Shown: positions 46,760 to 56,833 of the stretch, piece after piece
Numbering within the stretch: position 1 is the stretch's first letter
How the letters are laid out: every line of letters starts with the position of its first letter
Source: an uncultured Pelagibacteraceae bacterium
GTDB taxonomy: Bacteria; Pseudomonadota; Alphaproteobacteria; Pelagibacterales; Pelagibacteraceae
Length of the DNA stretch: 64,000 nucleotides
NCBI GenBank assembly: GCA_902572345.1
Contig: CACGEW010000001.1
Coordinates: 62,001 to 126,000 of the forward strand
Direction: 5' to 3'
The notes under the pieces: generated by a model
The model's database searches: none
What the model was told of the DNA's origin: nothing
The model's input: only the letters and a program-made list of their open reading frames with translations
Made by a program: the position numbers and the translations under genes

Positions 46760-46999
46760 ATGTCAGAAGAAATTAAAGGAAAAATAAAAAAAATAGTAGC
46801 CGACCACTTAGGCATCGAAGAAGAAAAAGTTACTGAAGAAGCAAGTTTTATAGATGATTTAGGTGCAGACAGTTTAGATACCGTGGAACTTGTAATGGCT
46901 TTCGAAGAGGAGTTTGGTTCAGAGATATCAGACAGCGAAGCCGAGAAAATTTTAACAGTTGGTGACGCGATCAAATTTATAGAAAGTAAAGCTAGTTAG
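46760..46999 (+). CDS. acpP: acyl carrier protein
   Basis: 79 residues, strongly acidic. The phosphopantetheine attachment site is S38 in [11 protein letters not shown]. The 53-base spacer from fabG may hold a promoter or simply a ribosome binding site (AAAGGATTTC before ATG). A long antisense open frame over this gene is an artefact of its codon composition. The usual next gene fabF is not here; gmk follows after 16 bases. Confidence 0.98.
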   Translation: MSEEIKGKIKKIVADHLGIEEEKVTEEASFIDDLGADSLDTVELVMAFEEEFGSEISDSEAEKILTVGDAIKFIESKAS

Positions 47000-47015
47000 G
47001 AAAAATATAAAACCC

Positions 47016-47609
47016 ATGATGAGTCATGATAAAAAAATCATGGTCATACTATCCTCTCCATCAGGAGCAGGCAAAACTACAATAACCAAAAAAATTCAAC
47101 AAAAATATCCTAGTTTTAAAATCTCAGTTTCACATACAACACGACCGCCAAGAACAAATGAGATTGATGGTGTTGATTATCACTTTATCTCAAAAATGAA
47201 ATTTAAAAGTTTAATTAACGAAAATAAATTTTATGAGTATGCAAAAATCTTTGATAATTACTACGGCACTTTAAAAGCTAATGTTGATGGAGCAATTTTA
47301 AAAAATGACATATTATTTGATATTGACTGGCAAGGAACAAAACAGCTATCCCAATTTAAAAATCTTAAATTAATTAAAATTTATTTAACTACAGAAAATA
47401 AAGGAGAATTAGAAAAAAGATTAATATCCAGAAACCAAAACACAATAGATGAGGTAAAAAAAAGATTAAGTTCTTATGATGAAGATATAAAGCACTGGAA
47501 CGATTATGATTACGTACTAATAAATAAAAATCTTGAAGTTTGTTTCAAGCAAATAGAGAAAATTATTAGCAATTATAAAACATTTTCTACTTCTCAAATA
47601 ATTCAGTAA
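47016..47609 (+). CDS. gmk: guanylate kinase
   Basis: Phosphorylates GMP to GDP, 197 residues. The P-loop is SSPSGAGKTT (13-22), and SVSHTTRPPRTNEIDGVDYHF and FYEYAKIFDNYYGT are the GMP-binding segments. Its 3' end overlaps rsmA by 23 bases, the largest tail-to-tail overlap in the window. In other alphaproteobacteria it lies further from acpP, behind fabF, mltG and yicC. Confidence 0.96.
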   Translation: MMSHDKKIMVILSSPSGAGKTTITKKIQQKYPSFKISVSHTTRPPRTNEIDGVDYHFISKMKFKSLINENKFYEYAKIFDNYYGTLKANVDGAILKNDILFDIDWQGTKQLSQFKNLKLIKIYLTTENKGELEKRLISRNQNTIDEVKKRLSSYDEDIKHWNDYDYVLINKNLEVCFKQIEKIISNYKTFSTSQIIQ

Positions 47610-48369
47610 TTTTATAATAAATTTCTGGGCTTATCTCAGATGGTCTAAGTTTTAAATTAATGTTTGGTATTTCATTTATTCTGTTAGGGCTTAAAATTTT
47701 TTTAATATTTTTATTGATCATTTTTCTTTTATTAGAAAAAAAAATTCCTGTTATTTTTTCTAAATTACTTAATTTTATGACTTTATGATTATTAATTTTT
47801 CTTGGTTTAAAATGCAGTATAGAAGATGTTACTTTTGGTTTAGGAAAAAAGCAATTAGCAGAAACCAAAAATTTTTTTATTATATCAAATTTATAATGAG
47901 TGAGAATTGATAGTCTTCCATAATTCTTTGAAGTAAATTTGCCAGAAATTTTATCCGCCAGCTCTTTTTGAAACATAAATATCATATCGCTAAAATCAGT
48001 GGGGCGTTTATAAAATTTTAAAAACTTTACAAGAATTTGAGATGAAATATTATAAGGTAAATTACCAAAAATAACTAAATTTTTTTTTTTTATTTTATTA
48101 ATATTAAAATCTAATATATCATTATTATAAATCTTAACATTTTTGTAATTACTATATTTTAATTTTAATTCATTAAAAAAACCATAATCTTTTTCTATAA
48201 TTGACAATGAATTTGGTTTTTTTCTTAAAATCTCGTCAGTTAATGCCCCTTTCCCTGGTCCTATTTCAATTACATTTTTATTTTGGATTGAAACAAGATT
48301 TATGATTTTAGATATTATATTTTTATCAATAAGAAAATTTTGACCAAGTGACTTTTTTGCATATTTCAT
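47587..48369 (-). CDS. rsmA: 16S rRNA dimethyladenosine transferase
   Basis: KsgA, which dimethylates two adjacent adenosines near the 3' end of 16S rRNA. 260 residues. KKSLGQNFLID (5-15), the AdoMet site EIGPGKGALT (36-45) and the catalytic NLPYNIS (about 102-108) are clear. It is the last gene of the lptF-lptG-lptD-surA-pdxA-rsmA unit and overlaps pdxA by four bases. Confidence 0.95.
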   Translation of the reverse strand: MKYAKKSLGQNFLIDKNIISKIINLVSIQNKNVIEIGPGKGALTDEILRKKPNSLSIIEKDYGFFNELKLKYSNYKNVKIYNNDILDFNINKIKKKNLVIFGNLPYNISSQILVKFLKFYKRPTDFSDMIFMFQKELADKISGKFTSKNYGRLSILTHYKFDIIKKFLVSANCFFPKPKVTSSILHFKPRKINNHKVIKLSNLEKITGIFFSNKRKMINKNIKKILSPNRINEIPNINLKLRPSEISPEIYYKITELFEK

Positions 48370-49328
48370 TTTCCAAACTTATTTAAAAAAATAACACATT
48401 TTAACAAACTTAAAGCTTTAGCTTTATTCTTTCCAATTATATCTTTTGCTGTACCATGATCAGGAGAAACTCTTAAATATTTAAGCCCTAGGGTAACATT
48501 TATAGCATCAAATTTAAAAATAGTTTTAAATGGCGTTAATACTTGATCATGATACATGCCAATAATTATATCAAAATTTTTATAGTCCTTAATAAAAATT
48601 GTGTCAGCAACTAATGGTCCTCTAATTTTCACACCTAAATTTTTTAATTTTTTTATAGCAGGAATAATAATTCTGATTTCTTCTGAGTTTTTTTTCAATT
48701 CAGAGTTATGAGGATTAAGTCCCAATAAACCAAAATAAGGTTTTTTTTTCATATTACTTTTAAACCATGAATTTATAGTTTTGACTTTATTAATTATTTT
48801 TTTTTGACTAAGATTTTTTGACACATCTTTAATATTAATGTGCGTCGTTATCGGACTAATAGAAAAATTTTCATTCCTTATCAGCATTACTTCTGAAAAA
48901 TTTTTGATTTTACATTTTGAAGATAAGAATTCAGTTACACCTATTGATTTTTTTTTTAATAAAGTTTTATCTATTGCGCAATTAATTATTCCCTTAACAT
49001 CTCCTCTTAAAGCTAATTTATGTGCTTCATTAAGAGATTTAATTACAAATTTTGATGCCTGGTCAGTACTTACACTAAAAGATTTTTTGAATTTTATATT
49101 TATATCTAAAACTTTTATTTTGTCACTTTTAATATTGCTGTCTAAATTATTAACTTTAATAATTTTTGTCCTATAATTTAGATATTGAAACTGTTTTTTT
49201 AAAAGCTCAAAACTAGAAATTAGAAATATTCTTTTTTTTAAATTAGTATTTAATTTCTTCCAGATTTTATTTATTATTTCTGAATTTATACTATTTGGAT
49301 CTCCTGTAACAATTAATATTTTTTTCAT
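48366..49328 (-). CDS. pdxA: 4-hydroxythreonine-4-phosphate dehydrogenase
   Basis: Acts with PdxJ in de novo vitamin B6 synthesis. 320 residues. The three metal-binding histidines fit ITTHINI, LNPHNSE and MYHDQVL, and SPDHGTAKDI near the C-terminus is the family signature. The sequence is divergent (LNPHNSE rather than LNPHAGE). Position between surA and rsmA is the standard order, which supports the call. pdxJ is not in this window. Confidence 0.9.
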   Translation of the reverse strand: MKKILIVTGDPNSINSEIINKIWKKLNTNLKKRIFLISSFELLKKQFQYLNYRTKIIKVNNLDSNIKSDKIKVLDINIKFKKSFSVSTDQASKFVIKSLNEAHKLALRGDVKGIINCAIDKTLLKKKSIGVTEFLSSKCKIKNFSEVMLIRNENFSISPITTHINIKDVSKNLSQKKIINKVKTINSWFKSNMKKKPYFGLLGLNPHNSELKKNSEEIRIIIPAIKKLKNLGVKIRGPLVADTIFIKDYKNFDIIIGMYHDQVLTPFKTIFKFDAINVTLGLKYLRVSPDHGTAKDIIGKNKAKALSLLKCVIFLNKFGK

Positions 49329-50251
49329 TTAAATTCTATTAAACTAGAGTTTTTAAGTTTAGATAAGTGGCTTCTCGAATATAAATTAAATAAATCATTT
49401 TTTTTTTGATTAATTAACTTTTCTCTAAGCTCATCAACTTTTACGTTATTAATTGAGGATTTTTTTTTATCAGTAAGCTTAAAAAAAATTAAATTATTTT
49501 GTTTAATAATAGGTTTAGAGACCTCACCTAATTTAAGATTTTTTATTATGTTGTAAACTTGTGGTGAAAGTATTTTTGAATTTACCCAGCCTAAATTTCC
49601 ATTATTGGAAGCTGTAGACGAAACACTGTATTGAAATGCTGTTTTTTCAAAACCTAAAGATTGTATAAGATCTTGAATATTTTTAATATCTGACTCCATT
49701 GATTGTTTGTTAGTATTAATTTCTAATTCTGAAATTTTGAATTCCTCTACAGAAGATTGATCTTTGATTAAAGATTTTAAATCATCATTTATTGAGTTTT
49801 CTTCAAAATTAATTTTATTGGAGTATAATTTATATATAAGTTTTTGCCATTTAAATTGAGTTTCAACTTCATCCAGGTAAAGTTGAAAATCTAAATTATT
49901 ATCTCTAAAATTTTTTTTAAATTTATCAATATTATTTGATGATATTGAGGTAAGATAATTTCTTATTTGATTTTGATCTGTCGAAATTTTGTATTTAGAG
50001 AGTTCAATTTTTTTTAATTTAAGTTGAACAAGAGAATCTAAAGCAGGTTTCTTAATCTTATCAATATTAGCTTGATTTATTTCTTCACCTGATAACAAAA
50101 GTATACTAAATATTTTATTTTTAAACTCATAATCAGTTACTATCTCGTTATCTATTTTTAAAATAATCTTATTTTGAATATTTGCTTTTGCAATGTACTG
50201 AAAATTAATCAAAAAAAGTATTATTAAAATTTTACCTATGTAGTGTATCAT
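49325..50251 (-). CDS. surA: periplasmic chaperone SurA-like
   Basis: A chaperone for outer-membrane proteins, 308 residues with a signal sequence of about 23 residues. The N-terminal chaperone domain begins NKIILKIDNEIVTDYEFKN. One parvulin-like domain is suggested by the region around NGNLGWVNSKILSPQVYNIIKNLKLGEVSKPI (about 218-250). E. coli SurA has two parvulin domains; the shorter form is usual in alphaproteobacteria. Overlaps pdxA by four bases and lptD by four. Confidence 0.87.
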   Translation of the reverse strand: MIHYIGKILIILFLINFQYIAKANIQNKIILKIDNEIVTDYEFKNKIFSILLLSGEEINQANIDKIKKPALDSLVQLKLKKIELSKYKISTDQNQIRNYLTSISSNNIDKFKKNFRDNNLDFQLYLDEVETQFKWQKLIYKLYSNKINFEENSINDDLKSLIKDQSSVEEFKISELEINTNKQSMESDIKNIQDLIQSLGFEKTAFQYSVSSTASNNGNLGWVNSKILSPQVYNIIKNLKLGEVSKPIIKQNNLIFFKLTDKKKSSINNVKVDELREKLINQKKNDLFNLYSRSHLSKLKNSSLIEFK

Positions 50252-52644
50252 CTATTAAAAGTTGGAGAGTCAATTTGACCGAAAGGCGTTAAAGTAATTT
50301 TAAATAATAATGAATTTTCAGGTTCTAATTCTGAGTCATTGTAAAATTCTCTTCTATAAACCAGTCCAGCTCTCAAACAATCATTAATATATTCATAACT
50401 TAAATTATAAAATTCTGAGGAACTGGTAATTAGATTTCTTTTTACTTCGAAAGAAAATAATCCATTATCATTATTTTGATAGTTATATTTTGTTTTAAAG
50501 AATTCTTGGTTTCCTATGTGTTTTTTCTCTTGCACAAAACTAAAATCAATTGAAGAAGGTCCAAAATTCATTTTAGTACTAATTTCATTAAAATTAAGAT
50601 CTTTATAGTTCTGATCGAGAGCAAATTTATAATTAAAATTAAAATTATTATTTAAATTTAGTTTAGCATCACCTACTAAATCTGATAATTTTTCATCCAT
50701 ACTTGTTTTACTATGCATTTTTTTGTTCTCTTTATCATTAAGTATTTGAGCAACAGATAAGTTCAATTTATTCTCTTCTCCTTCAATCAAGTAATCAAAT
50801 CCAAATGTTCCGGTCAAACCTGTTTCAAAGTTATAATTATTATCTATTCTACTCATTGAAAAAGAGTTAATAGGATCTAATCTTGATCCAGTATCTTCTT
50901 TACGCATCGAGCCAGGTGAGTATCGAGTTAAAAGTTTTGGTATAAACGAACTCTTGATGCCGTTTTTCTCCTTATCTAAGCGAACTTCGGCTAGAAATCC
51001 TAGAGCACCATATAACTCACTTGTTGGATCTTTTTTGTAAGGATTTACATTTCTCGTCTCGTAATTAATATTTCTTAAATTACCTAAAATTTGACTTTTT
51101 ATGCCTGATTTAAAAAAAATATCATTTGATTTCCAATCAAAGTCATTAACAATAAAATTTTCAAATTTATTCGTATCGTAATTATGTATCTTTAAATTAG
51201 TTTGGAAATCTATTGTGCCAATTTTTTCATCGCTTAAAAGATTTGTATTTAAAGTAATTTCTGGAAGAATATACTCATATTTATCATTGTAATTATCTTT
51301 CAATGTTTCATAAATATTTGCTCTTAGACCAAAAAAAATATCATCAGTTTCATGAGTAAAGTCTAAACTATTTTCAAGAGTATCTTTATTATAATCAACA
51401 AGATTTGATTTAATTTTGTAAAGCTTAAAATATTTATTATTATTGACTTTTTGAGTTGAAATATTAAAGGTATTTTCTGATCCATTTTTCCCTCTAAAAT
51501 TCTTAATAAACTTAGTGAATAAATGTGATTTACTCCCTTCTTCTTTAGTTAAACTTGTATTCTTATATCCTTCTGTATAACCAAAATCAGCAAGAAAATT
51601 AGAACTTTTGAAAGCCTGATGATATTCACCTATGAATAATGGATTTTCTCTTGCATAAAATTTATTTATTAAAGTAAAATTTTTGTCTTCTCCTAATGCA
51701 AAAAAGTAAGGAACTGATAATCCGTTTCCTAAATTTTTTGAACTTGATATTGATGGAGGCAAAAACCCCGAACGTCTGTTTACTGTTGGGTCAGGGTGAG
51801 ATAACTTTGGTAAGTAAAAAATTGGAATATCGTACACTTTTATGACTGCGTTATCATAAAAAATCGTTTTCTTTTCTGCATCATGAAACATCTCACTCGC
51901 TTGAATTGTCCATGGAGGACATTTATCATTTTCCCTATAGTCACATAGGGTAAATATACTTTTTTTGAATGACGTATTCTTATTTTTTATTTTGATAGAA
52001 TTTGAAAAAACTCTTGGTTTATTTTTTTTATTTACTTTAAAATCATCTTGATTGATAAATGCTTTTATATCTGTTCCTAAAATTTCCTTTTTTTTTGTAT
52101 CTATATATATTTGAGAAAACTCATAAGAGTTTTTAAATTTATCCTTAATTTTTATATAACCTACGGACTTAAAAATATTATCTTTTATCAAATATTCAAA
52201 ATTTTCTAAAAATATTTTATTATTGTCCTGATCATTAATTATCGAAGATTTGGTCGACATAATTAACTTATTTATGTCATCAAAAATAAGATCTGAAGAT
52301 GAGATTACATAATTTTCAGAACTAACGAATTTAGTAGGACCTTTAGTTATAAATAGCTTTTTTTTTTCGTCATACTCAGCATATTGAGTTTCTATGACAT
52401 TATTTTGCTTGTCTTTTGCTTTAATATTATTCTTTAAAATTAAATAACCATTTTTCTTATTATATTCTACAAAATCACTTATTATTTCTTTTCCTTCACT
52501 TTTTATAAGCACTTCATCTTTAAAAATACTTGTCACCTGGTCTTTATCTAACGTGATATTTTTTGCTTGAATTTGAATTTCAGACGCAACAACTTTGATT
52601 GTGAATAGGAAATAAAAAAAAACTATTAAAATTTTATTTTTCAT
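50248..52644 (-). CDS. lptD: LPS-assembly protein LptD
   Basis: The outer-membrane beta-barrel that inserts lipopolysaccharide. 798 residues. Signal peptide, then an OstA/LptA-like jelly-roll domain (about 20-150), then a barrel with the typical GRSGFLPP-like turn (NRRSGFLPPSIS). Cysteines for the family's disulfides are present: two in TLCDYRENDKCPPW and one in the late NDCLRAGL segment. The order with lptF, lptG and surA is conserved in alphaproteobacteria. Presence implies that this organism makes LPS or a related glycolipid. Confidence 0.93.
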   Translation of the reverse strand: MKNKILIVFFYFLFTIKVVASEIQIQAKNITLDKDQVTSIFKDEVLIKSEGKEIISDFVEYNKKNGYLILKNNIKAKDKQNNVIETQYAEYDEKKKLFITKGPTKFVSSENYVISSSDLIFDDINKLIMSTKSSIINDQDNNKIFLENFEYLIKDNIFKSVGYIKIKDKFKNSYEFSQIYIDTKKKEILGTDIKAFINQDDFKVNKKNKPRVFSNSIKIKNKNTSFKKSIFTLCDYRENDKCPPWTIQASEMFHDAEKKTIFYDNAVIKVYDIPIFYLPKLSHPDPTVNRRSGFLPPSISSSKNLGNGLSVPYFFALGEDKNFTLINKFYARENPLFIGEYHQAFKSSNFLADFGYTEGYKNTSLTKEEGSKSHLFTKFIKNFRGKNGSENTFNISTQKVNNNKYFKLYKIKSNLVDYNKDTLENSLDFTHETDDIFFGLRANIYETLKDNYNDKYEYILPEITLNTNLLSDEKIGTIDFQTNLKIHNYDTNKFENFIVNDFDWKSNDIFFKSGIKSQILGNLRNINYETRNVNPYKKDPTSELYGALGFLAEVRLDKEKNGIKSSFIPKLLTRYSPGSMRKEDTGSRLDPINSFSMSRIDNNYNFETGLTGTFGFDYLIEGEENKLNLSVAQILNDKENKKMHSKTSMDEKLSDLVGDAKLNLNNNFNFNYKFALDQNYKDLNFNEISTKMNFGPSSIDFSFVQEKKHIGNQEFFKTKYNYQNNDNGLFSFEVKRNLITSSSEFYNLSYEYINDCLRAGLVYRREFYNDSELEPENSLLFKITLTPFGQIDSPTFNR

Positions 52645-53722
52645 TTATCTGTAGAACTCCTATAAATGTAAAAAAACTTAAAGCAATAGCAGGAGCCCAA
52701 ACTGACAAGATTAGTGGAATTCTGTTAGTTTTTCCTAAAGCTATTGAAAGGTCCTTAAAATAATAAACTAAAACGGTTACAATTAATCCAATTAAAATAT
52801 GTTTTAAGTTGTCAGATCTCTTCAGAGTATGCATACCCAATATTGAGGCTATAGCGGTCATTAGAAATAAAAAAAAAGGTAATGCTAGCATTGTATGTAA
52901 ACTTTCATCTAGAAATCTTTTGTTATATCCAATATTCAAAAGCTCATTATAGTTAACAACCAAATCAACAAAAAGTATTGTATCTAAATTATTGAATAAA
53001 CTATTTATTTTTTCAAAATTATAAATTGAATTTATAGTATAATTTTTATATTTCTTTTCCTCTAAAATTCCGTTTCTGAATTCAAAGACAGAAGTATCAT
53101 TAAATTTCCAATCATTAGTTTGAATATTTACTTTTTTTGAAACAATTTTTTCTTTAAGAAGGTAATCATTATCTAGATGAAAAATTTCCACATCTATTAA
53201 ATCAAATTTATCAGGTTTTTCGGCTGTTATAATTCTTTCACCACCTTCGATACTTTCTTTAATCCATAAACCATTTTTATTATAAGTTACTAGATGATCA
53301 ATATCTCTTGCATAACTAGATTTTATTTTTTCATAATATTTGACCATCGATGATGTGATAGGGTTTGCGATAACTAGTATTAACCAACCTAATAAAAAAG
53401 AAGTTGATGCAAGTATAAAAAAAACTTTAATATTTGAATATCCATAAATTTTTAAAGTTAATAAATCTTTATCATTTCTAATTTTGGTTATGAACCACAT
53501 ACTTGATATAAAAATTATAAATGGTAAAAGTTTCACTATTATACTAGGCACAAATATACTAGTAAGCATCAAGGGTGTTAAAATACTTACATCCATATTT
53601 TTAAAAAATTCAATCTCCTCAAATAAATTTAAAATTACGCCAAAGCAATAAATAATTGATACAACCAATAAAACAGTTTTTAAAAATTTTCTTATTAAAA
53701 AGTTTAGAATAATATTTTTCAT
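52634..53722 (-). CDS. lptG: LPS export permease LptG
   Basis: One of the two YjgP/YjgQ membrane subunits of the LptB2FG transporter, 362 residues: three membrane spans, a periplasmic jelly-roll domain (about 130-260), three more spans. The FNDTSVFEFRNG region fits the domain. It starts four bases inside lptF's end and overlaps lptD by 11 bases. LptG versus LptF assignment follows gene order. Confidence 0.9.
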   Translation of the reverse strand: MKNIILNFLIRKFLKTVLLVVSIIYCFGVILNLFEEIEFFKNMDVSILTPLMLTSIFVPSIIVKLLPFIIFISSMWFITKIRNDKDLLTLKIYGYSNIKVFFILASTSFLLGWLILVIANPITSSMVKYYEKIKSSYARDIDHLVTYNKNGLWIKESIEGGERIITAEKPDKFDLIDVEIFHLDNDYLLKEKIVSKKVNIQTNDWKFNDTSVFEFRNGILEEKKYKNYTINSIYNFEKINSLFNNLDTILFVDLVVNYNELLNIGYNKRFLDESLHTMLALPFFLFLMTAIASILGMHTLKRSDNLKHILIGLIVTVLVYYFKDLSIALGKTNRIPLILSVWAPAIALSFFTFIGVLQINEK

Positions 53723-54840
53723 AATTTTTTAGTTTCTTTTTTAAATTGAAAAATCAAGAAAAAATATAAACACAAGAATATTATAAAAGGTGACAATATG
53801 TATATTAATCTTAAAAAATAATTAAGACCTGTATATCTAATCGCTAATTCCGTGAATAACAAAATAGTAAAACTATAAATAAAAACAGAAATCTTGTTAT
53901 TATAAATCTTTTTATTTGTTATCAATAAAAAAGAGCATATTAATGAAATGATTGGTATATAGAATGGTAAAATAATTCGTCTTAGTAGCACTGGTATAAT
54001 TTCTTTTTTTAAATCGTCTCTACAAATATTTTTAACATTATTATTTACGACAAAGCAGCTTAAAAGTTTTAAAGTAGAAGTTTCTTGTATTTTTGGTTTT
54101 TTTATCGTTGTGGTGGTTAAATTGGTGAGATCAATATTAAGCTGCTCAAATTTAATGACCTCATTAGTTTTATTTTTTTTGGATGAAATAATATGGCCAT
54201 TCAATAAAAATATTCTTTTTTCTTTTACAACTCCCTTTTTTGCAATGATCGTATTACTAGAAACATTTGAAGTATTAGAAGTTAAATTTTTCAAGTTATC
54301 ACCCTCATCATGTAAAAAAATATTTTCAATTTCATTGTTTATTTTTTTTTCTACGATAAAAGTAAATCCTTTAAAAGAGTCACTGAATTGTTGAGATTTA
54401 ATAGTAGGCAAAAAAGAATTAAACTTATCATTGTTGAGAAGCTGACGAGATTTATTAAGAGCTATTGGTGTTAATATAGTTGACAAGATTAGGTAAAAAA
54501 TTAAAACCGATGTTCCAATTGTTAAAAATAAATTAACGACTGTTATTTTTTTTTCTCCTGAAGTCCAAAGAATGATAAATTCACTATCACCGATATGTTT
54601 AATTATAAATAAAATTATTGCTAATAAAAAAGACAGAGGTACAAATTTTGGAGCTAAGCCAAAAAGATTTAAAAATGAGTAAGCAAAGTACGTAATTACC
54701 GGGTAGCCGCTATCAACTATCAAGTCTAAAAAATTAACAGCTCTTACTGTTAATGCTATTACTGATAAACCGAATAAAATAACAAAAAATGTTTTAAGGA
54801 TCTCAATATAAAAGTTTTGATAAATTTTGTTTTGAAGCAT
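53719..54840 (-). CDS. lptF: LPS export permease LptF
   Basis: Companion of LptG, 373 residues with the same 3+3 span topology and periplasmic domain containing FKGFTFIVEKK and IFLLNGHIISSKK. It is the first gene of the six-gene envelope unit ending with rsmA. The upstream 132-base divergent spacer to pepA contains two TATAAT-like hexamers within a TTGTATAATT/TTGTATATAATT near-repeat (54841-54861). Confidence 0.9.
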   Translation of the reverse strand: MLQNKIYQNFYIEILKTFFVILFGLSVIALTVRAVNFLDLIVDSGYPVITYFAYSFLNLFGLAPKFVPLSFLLAIILFIIKHIGDSEFIILWTSGEKKITVVNLFLTIGTSVLIFYLILSTILTPIALNKSRQLLNNDKFNSFLPTIKSQQFSDSFKGFTFIVEKKINNEIENIFLHDEGDNLKNLTSNTSNVSSNTIIAKKGVVKEKRIFLLNGHIISSKKNKTNEVIKFEQLNIDLTNLTTTTIKKPKIQETSTLKLLSCFVVNNNVKNICRDDLKKEIIPVLLRRIILPFYIPIISLICSFLLITNKKIYNNKISVFIYSFTILLFTELAIRYTGLNYFLRLIYILSPFIIFLCLYFFLIFQFKKETKKL

Positions 54841-54972
54841 TTGTATAATTTGTATATAATTAATTCATCCATATACTAAATTCAACTTTAGAGTGAACAA
54901 TGATGAATTTACCGTTGAATTCTGCTATATTTGAACATATATACCAATAATCTTAATATAAAAATTTAAAAT

Positions 54973-56430
54973 ATGTCTATTAAAATAAGCTACGGCAAAA
55001 AATCAAACAACAAAGGTTTAACGAGCCAAATTTTGTTTGCGGACGAAAAATTTAATACGACCTCTCTAAAACCGTATCTCACTATTTCAGAACTTAATTA
55101 TATAAAAGATCTGCTTAAAACTAGCGATTTAAAAAAGAAATTGCTTACTTTTGAATTCAACTCCAAAAAAAAAATAATCTTAATATCAATAAAAAAAAAT
55201 TTAAAAAGTTTTGATATAGAGAATTTGGGAGCCGAACTATATAAATATATTAATCATAACAAAGATGGTACTTACAATCTAAATACTGACTCTGTAATCG
55301 GTAAATACAAAAATTTTGTAGGATATTTTCTTCACGGTTTAAAACTAAAATCATACCAATTCAAAAAATACAAAACAAAAAAAATAAAAAAAAATAATTC
55401 AATTAATATTTTTGGAAATAAAAACAAGCCTACAGCTAAAGATTTAATAAAATTTAAAGCTTTGGAAGAAGGAACTTTTTATGCCAGAGATTTAGTCTCT
55501 GAGCCTGGTAATATTTTACACCCAGATGAGTATGCCAAGAGGCTCAACCAATTAAGAAAAGATGGACTAAAAGTTACAGTATATGATCAAAAGAAATTAA
55601 AAAAACTTGGTATGAACGCTCTTTTGGGAGTTGGAATGGGCAGTATAAGAGGATCATATTTAGTAACAATGGAATGGAATGGTACTAAGAAAGATACCAA
55701 ACCATTAGCCTTTGTTGGTAAAGGTGTAACCTTTGACACTGGAGGATACTCATTAAAACCTGCAAGATTTATGGAGGATATGACATACGATATGGCCGGT
55801 TCAGCAGCAGTAGTTGGTTTAATGAAAAGTTTAGCATTAAGAAAAGCAAAAATAAATGCAGTTGGCGTAGTAGGACTTGTGGAAAATATGGTAAGTGGTG
55901 TTGCACAAAGACCTGGTGATATAGTTAAGTCTTACAGTGGTAAAACTATAGAAATTTTAAACACAGACGCTGAAGGAAGATTAGTTTTAGCCGACGCGTT
56001 AACTTTTACTGAAAAAAAATTTAAACCAAAATTTATCGTAGACCTTGCCACTTTGACGGGAGCTATAATAGTTTGTTTAGGCTCTGAATATGCAGGTCTT
56101 TTTTCTAATGATGATAAACTATCTCAACAAATAATTGATGCTGGAGAAAAAGTTGAAGAAAAATTATGGAGAATGCCTCTTCATAAAAATTATGACAAAC
56201 TTATGAATTCAAAAAATGCTGATGTGCAAAACATTAATTATGTTGGTGGAGCAGGATCAACAACTGCTGCCCAGTTTTTACAAAGATTTATTTTAAATAA
56301 AACACCTTGGGCTCACTTAGATATAGCTGGTATGGCTTTTTCAAAATATGGTGGTGCTTTAAATTCAGGAGGAGCAACTGGATTTGGAGTGAGATTACTA
56401 AATCAATTAATAGAAGAAAATTATGAGTAA
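54973..56430 (+). CDS. pepA: leucyl aminopeptidase
   Basis: An M17 metalloaminopeptidase of 485 residues. The catalytic domain has FVGKGVTFDTGGYSLKPARF with metal-binding Lys and Asp, MTYDMAGSAAV, and the signature NTDAEGRLVLADAL. The N-terminal domain is Lys-rich and poorly conserved, as usual. Cleaves N-terminal residues from peptides in the cytoplasm. Its last eight bases overlap ndk. Confidence 0.95.
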   Translation: MSIKISYGKKSNNKGLTSQILFADEKFNTTSLKPYLTISELNYIKDLLKTSDLKKKLLTFEFNSKKKIILISIKKNLKSFDIENLGAELYKYINHNKDGTYNLNTDSVIGKYKNFVGYFLHGLKLKSYQFKKYKTKKIKKNNSINIFGNKNKPTAKDLIKFKALEEGTFYARDLVSEPGNILHPDEYAKRLNQLRKDGLKVTVYDQKKLKKLGMNALLGVGMGSIRGSYLVTMEWNGTKKDTKPLAFVGKGVTFDTGGYSLKPARFMEDMTYDMAGSAAVVGLMKSLALRKAKINAVGVVGLVENMVSGVAQRPGDIVKSYSGKTIEILNTDAEGRLVLADALTFTEKKFKPKFIVDLATLTGAIIVCLGSEYAGLFSNDDKLSQQIIDAGEKVEEKLWRMPLHKNYDKLMNSKNADVQNINYVGGAGSTTAAQFLQRFILNKTPWAHLDIAGMAFSKYGGALNSGGATGFGVRLLNQLIEENYE

Positions 56431-56833
56431 TATTGAGAGAACTTTATCTATAATAAAGCCTGATGCAGTTGAAAGAAACTTAGTTGAAAAAATAAAAAAT
56501 ATTTTTTTAAAAAACAATTTAAGTATAAAGGAAAGTAAAAAAATTCGTATAAATAAGGATGAGGCTTCTGAATTTTATAAAGTTCATCAATCTAAACCCT
56601 TTTATAATGAATTATGTTCTTATCTGTCCTCTGGGCCTATAGTGGTAATGATTTTAGAGGGAGAAAACGCTGTATTAGCAAATAGAAAATTAATGGGTTC
56701 AACTAATCCAAAGGACGCAGATGAAAATACAATTAGAAAATTGTATGGTATTTCAATAGATAAGAATTCTGTTCATGGTTCTGACTCAGTTGAAAATGCG
56801 AAAAAAGAAATAGATTTTTTTTTTAAAAATTAA
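56423..56833 (+). CDS. ndk: nucleoside diphosphate kinase
   Basis: Equalises NTP pools; 136 residues. IERTLSIIKPDAVER near the start, MGSTNPKDAD (91-100) and the phosphohistidine H118 in NSVHGSDS are complete. The stop is the TTAA shared with purN on the other strand. The start lies within the end of pepA. Confidence 0.97.
   Translation: MSNIERTLSIIKPDAVERNLVEKIKNIFLKNNLSIKESKKIRINKDEASEFYKVHQSKPFYNELCSYLSSGPIVVMILEGENAVLANRKLMGSTNPKDADENTIRKLYGISIDKNSVHGSDSVENAKKEIDFFFKN

Noticed and set aside
46735..46974. Antisense open frame covering acpP
   Set aside because: It mirrors the acidic codon composition of acpP and has Ser-rich low-complexity content; no start signal.
54900..54950. 16-codon frame in the lptF-pepA spacer
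   Set aside because: Too short, no ribosome site, no recognisable peptide; likely chance.
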